Assembly (NCBI RefSeq): GCF_001659705.1
Contig: NZ_CP015971.1
Span: forward strand, 744,001-808,000
From: Arachidicoccus sp. BS20
GTDB taxonomy: Bacteria > Bacteroidota > Bacteroidia > Chitinophagales > Chitinophagaceae
Direction: 5' to 3'
Length of the DNA stretch: 64,000 bases
Shown: positions 62,688 through 64,000 of the stretch, piece after piece
How positions within the stretch are numbered: position 1 is the stretch's first letter
Layout: the number at the start of each line of letters is the position of its first letter
Program-made: the position numbers and the translations under genes
The notes under the pieces: generated by a model
What the model was told of the DNA's origin: nothing
Seen by the model: only the letters and a program-made list of their open reading frames with translations
Database searches by the model: none

Positions 62688-63836
62688 ATGTATAACGCAA
62701 GATGTTCTCTATTGCTGTTTTTAACTGTATTACTGCTGCTTTCTTGCAAACACAAAAAAGCAGAATACTCTTTTTATTATTGGAAAAACACAAATAATTA
62801 CAGCGATTATTTTACAAATAAAAAAGAAGATTCCCTTATTGTAAAATTAGGTGTGCAACATTTCTACATCAAGTTTATGGATGTTGACTGGAGTGAGCAT
62901 TTGAAAATTCCCGTTCCTGCAAACAGTAACAATTATGAGTCTGCCATTTTTACTCCACTCACTGTTACACAAACATATACTCCCGTAATTTTTATTACAA
63001 ACAGAACTTTTGAAAGAATAGACAGCGTATGGTGCAACGATTCCCTGGCTGTAAAACTGAAAAGAAAAATCAACGAAACAAGCAGCGAAATAGAAAATGC
63101 AATAGCCGAAAACAAAATGTATAGATATAGAGACTCCGTCGGCTATTCGCCAAATTTTGATTATGATGCTTTCCGAGATTCGGTAAGAAAAACGCGACCG
63201 GTTCCATACAACGAAATCCAAATAGACTGCGACTGGACTGCATCTACACGCGATAAATATTTTGCTTTTTTACGCAGTCTTAAAAAACAATTTCCGGACA
63301 AAATTATTTCCGTAACCATTCGTTTGTACCCATATAAGTATCCAGATAAAATAGGCGTTCCACCTGTGGACAAAGGAATGCTGATGTGCTACAATTTAGG
63401 CGCTATCAATAACCCGGAAACAAAAAATTCTATTTTCGATTTGCATGAACTAAAAGCATATCTGAATGCGAAACATTACAAACTGCCATTAGACATTGCA
63501 TTGCCCATATTTGGTTGGTATGTTTGGTTCAGAGACAATCAGGTAAAAGGTTTAATTTATCAATCGCAATTAAACGAAAATATTATCAGGCATAATTTTG
63601 ACAGTATTGTACCGCACCGTTTTCAAATGAATAAAGATTTTGTAATAGATAATAACTATTTGCGTGAGGGCGACATTTTACGCGAAGAATTTCCCGACAA
63701 AGAAGAACTCATCACGGCAGCAACATTACTTCATAATAAATTCCCCAATGCACAACACATCACTTTTTTTGACTGGGATTATAAACGGGTAAAAGAATAT
63801 GAAAATACCATTCAAAAAATTTATACTGTTTTTTAG
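62688..63836 (+). CDS. Lipoprotein of unknown function, possible TIM-barrel (DUF3142-like)
   Basis: A 382-residue lipoprotein; the signal LLLFLTVLLLLSC places the lipid Cys at about residue 20. The body has strand-like segments in the order of a TIM barrel: QHFYIKFMDVDW, PYNEIQIDCDWTASTRDKYF, IISVTIRLYPYKYPDKIG, GMLMCYNLGAINNPETKNSI, LDIALPIFGWYVWFRD and AQHITFFDWDYKRV. The pattern resembles DUF3142/glycosidase-like proteins, but I cannot confirm catalytic acids (the DCDW segment is a candidate). The frame opens at 62661; the ATG at 62688 starts the signal peptide. It overlaps the next gene by 38 bases. Confidence 0.65.
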   Translation: MYNARCSLLLFLTVLLLLSCKHKKAEYSFYYWKNTNNYSDYFTNKKEDSLIVKLGVQHFYIKFMDVDWSEHLKIPVPANSNNYESAIFTPLTVTQTYTPVIFITNRTFERIDSVWCNDSLAVKLKRKINETSSEIENAIAENKMYRYRDSVGYSPNFDYDAFRDSVRKTRPVPYNEIQIDCDWTASTRDKYFAFLRSLKKQFPDKIISVTIRLYPYKYPDKIGVPPVDKGMLMCYNLGAINNPETKNSIFDLHELKAYLNAKHYKLPLDIALPIFGWYVWFRDNQVKGLIYQSQLNENIIRHNFDSIVPHRFQMNKDFVIDNNYLREGDILREEFPDKEELITAATLLHNKFPNAQHITFFDWDYKRVKEYENTIQKIYTVF

Positions 63837-64000
63837 CGCGCTCTTCATGGGACTGGTTTACAGTCTTTGGGCTTGCGGACCTTCATTGTATCTTGATGAA
63901 GACAGGTTTGCATTGTTCCGCTCAACCATTGACGGGCAAAGTGGCTTGGAACCTTTTTATTATTCCGAAAGATTTTTAAACTCAAATATTCCCGACCCGG
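63799..64000 (+). CDS. Lipoprotein, N-terminal part (runs off the window)
   Basis: An open frame from ATG 63799 to the window end. It begins with a lipoprotein signal (FKKFILFFSALFMGLVYSLW, then ACGPS with the lipid Cys) followed by SLYLDEDRFALFRSTIDG and FYYSERFLNSNIPDP. The 38-base overlap with the preceding lipoprotein gene supports co-expression. Only 67 residues are visible, so no family can be named. Confidence 0.6.
   Translation, partial: MKIPFKKFILFFSALFMGLVYSLWACGPSLYLDEDRFALFRSTIDGQSGLEPFYYSERFLNSNIPDP

Overview
The window reads as chromosomal DNA from a member of the Bacteroidota, most likely the order Chitinophagales (Chitinophagaceae-like). The evidence is the overall style rather than a marker gene: several genes are preceded by the Bacteroidota promoter form TAnnTTTG (TACTTTTGC is commonest), Shine-Dalgarno sites are weak, lipoproteins are frequent, S16 carries a long acidic tail, MurA has the Asp form of the active site, and small families such as DUF4783, GlsB/YeaQ and DinB/DUF1572 are present. 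The base composition is AT-rich.

Region 1 (1-12.1 kb) is a surface-polysaccharide locus. On the plus strand a radical SAM protein (cut by the window edge), a methyltransferase, a Wzz-like chain-length protein, a Wzx-type flippase, a Wzy-like polymerase, a GT4 glycosyltransferase and a second polymerase/O-antigen-ligase-like membrane protein follow one another, five of them with overlapping ends. Convergent to them is a minus-strand operon of an amidohydrolase, a GT9 and a GT4 transferase. A DUF1972-type GT4 gene stands alone at the end.

Region 2 (12.3-37.5 kb) is mixed metabolism and housekeeping: tRNA(CAU), guaA, a GH32 beta-fructosidase, a small unknown protein with a TetR regulator and an ABC exporter, an FAD oxidoreductase without a normal start codon, an LpxR-like outer-membrane protein, ppx and ppk1 (polyphosphate), a glycosylasparaginase, an M13 peptidase, a CAP-domain lipoprotein, aquaporin, a small Fe-S protein, VanZ, MATE, prmC, msrA, a large UvrD-type helicase-nuclease and fmt.

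Region 3 (37.6-48.8 kb) holds an IS982-type insertion sequence, ccmB, tdk, pdhA, a TPR protein, ribH, a LutA-like CCG protein, an EVE protein, murA, a DinB protein and mnmA. Its intergenic spaces carry palindromic repeats and three relatives of a short AT-rich element that I take to be a non-autonomous mobile repeat.

Region 4 (48.9-53.1 kb) looks like an accessory stress/detoxification island: an AraC regulator interrupted by an in-frame stop, a Crp/Fnr regulator, two VOC proteins, an alpha/beta hydrolase lipoprotein with GAC-rich Asp codons, a GNAT acetyltransferase and a decayed gene remnant.

Region 5 (53.1-64.0 kb) returns to core functions: an ABC-F ATPase, a GT35 alpha-glucan phosphorylase with Thr at the usual pyridoxal-phosphate lysine, a GlsB-like membrane protein, rpsP, kbl, murF, a DUF4783 protein, gpmI, and a pair of overlapping lipoprotein genes of unknown role, the second cut by the window end.

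No CRISPR array, rRNA or complete new defence system was seen. The most unusual items are the missing start codon of the FAD oxidoreductase, the broken AraC gene, the Lys-to-Thr change in the phosphorylase, the AT-rich repeat family, the tetraloop palindromes (one overlaps the start of ccmB), and a long hairpin inside the start of ribH.
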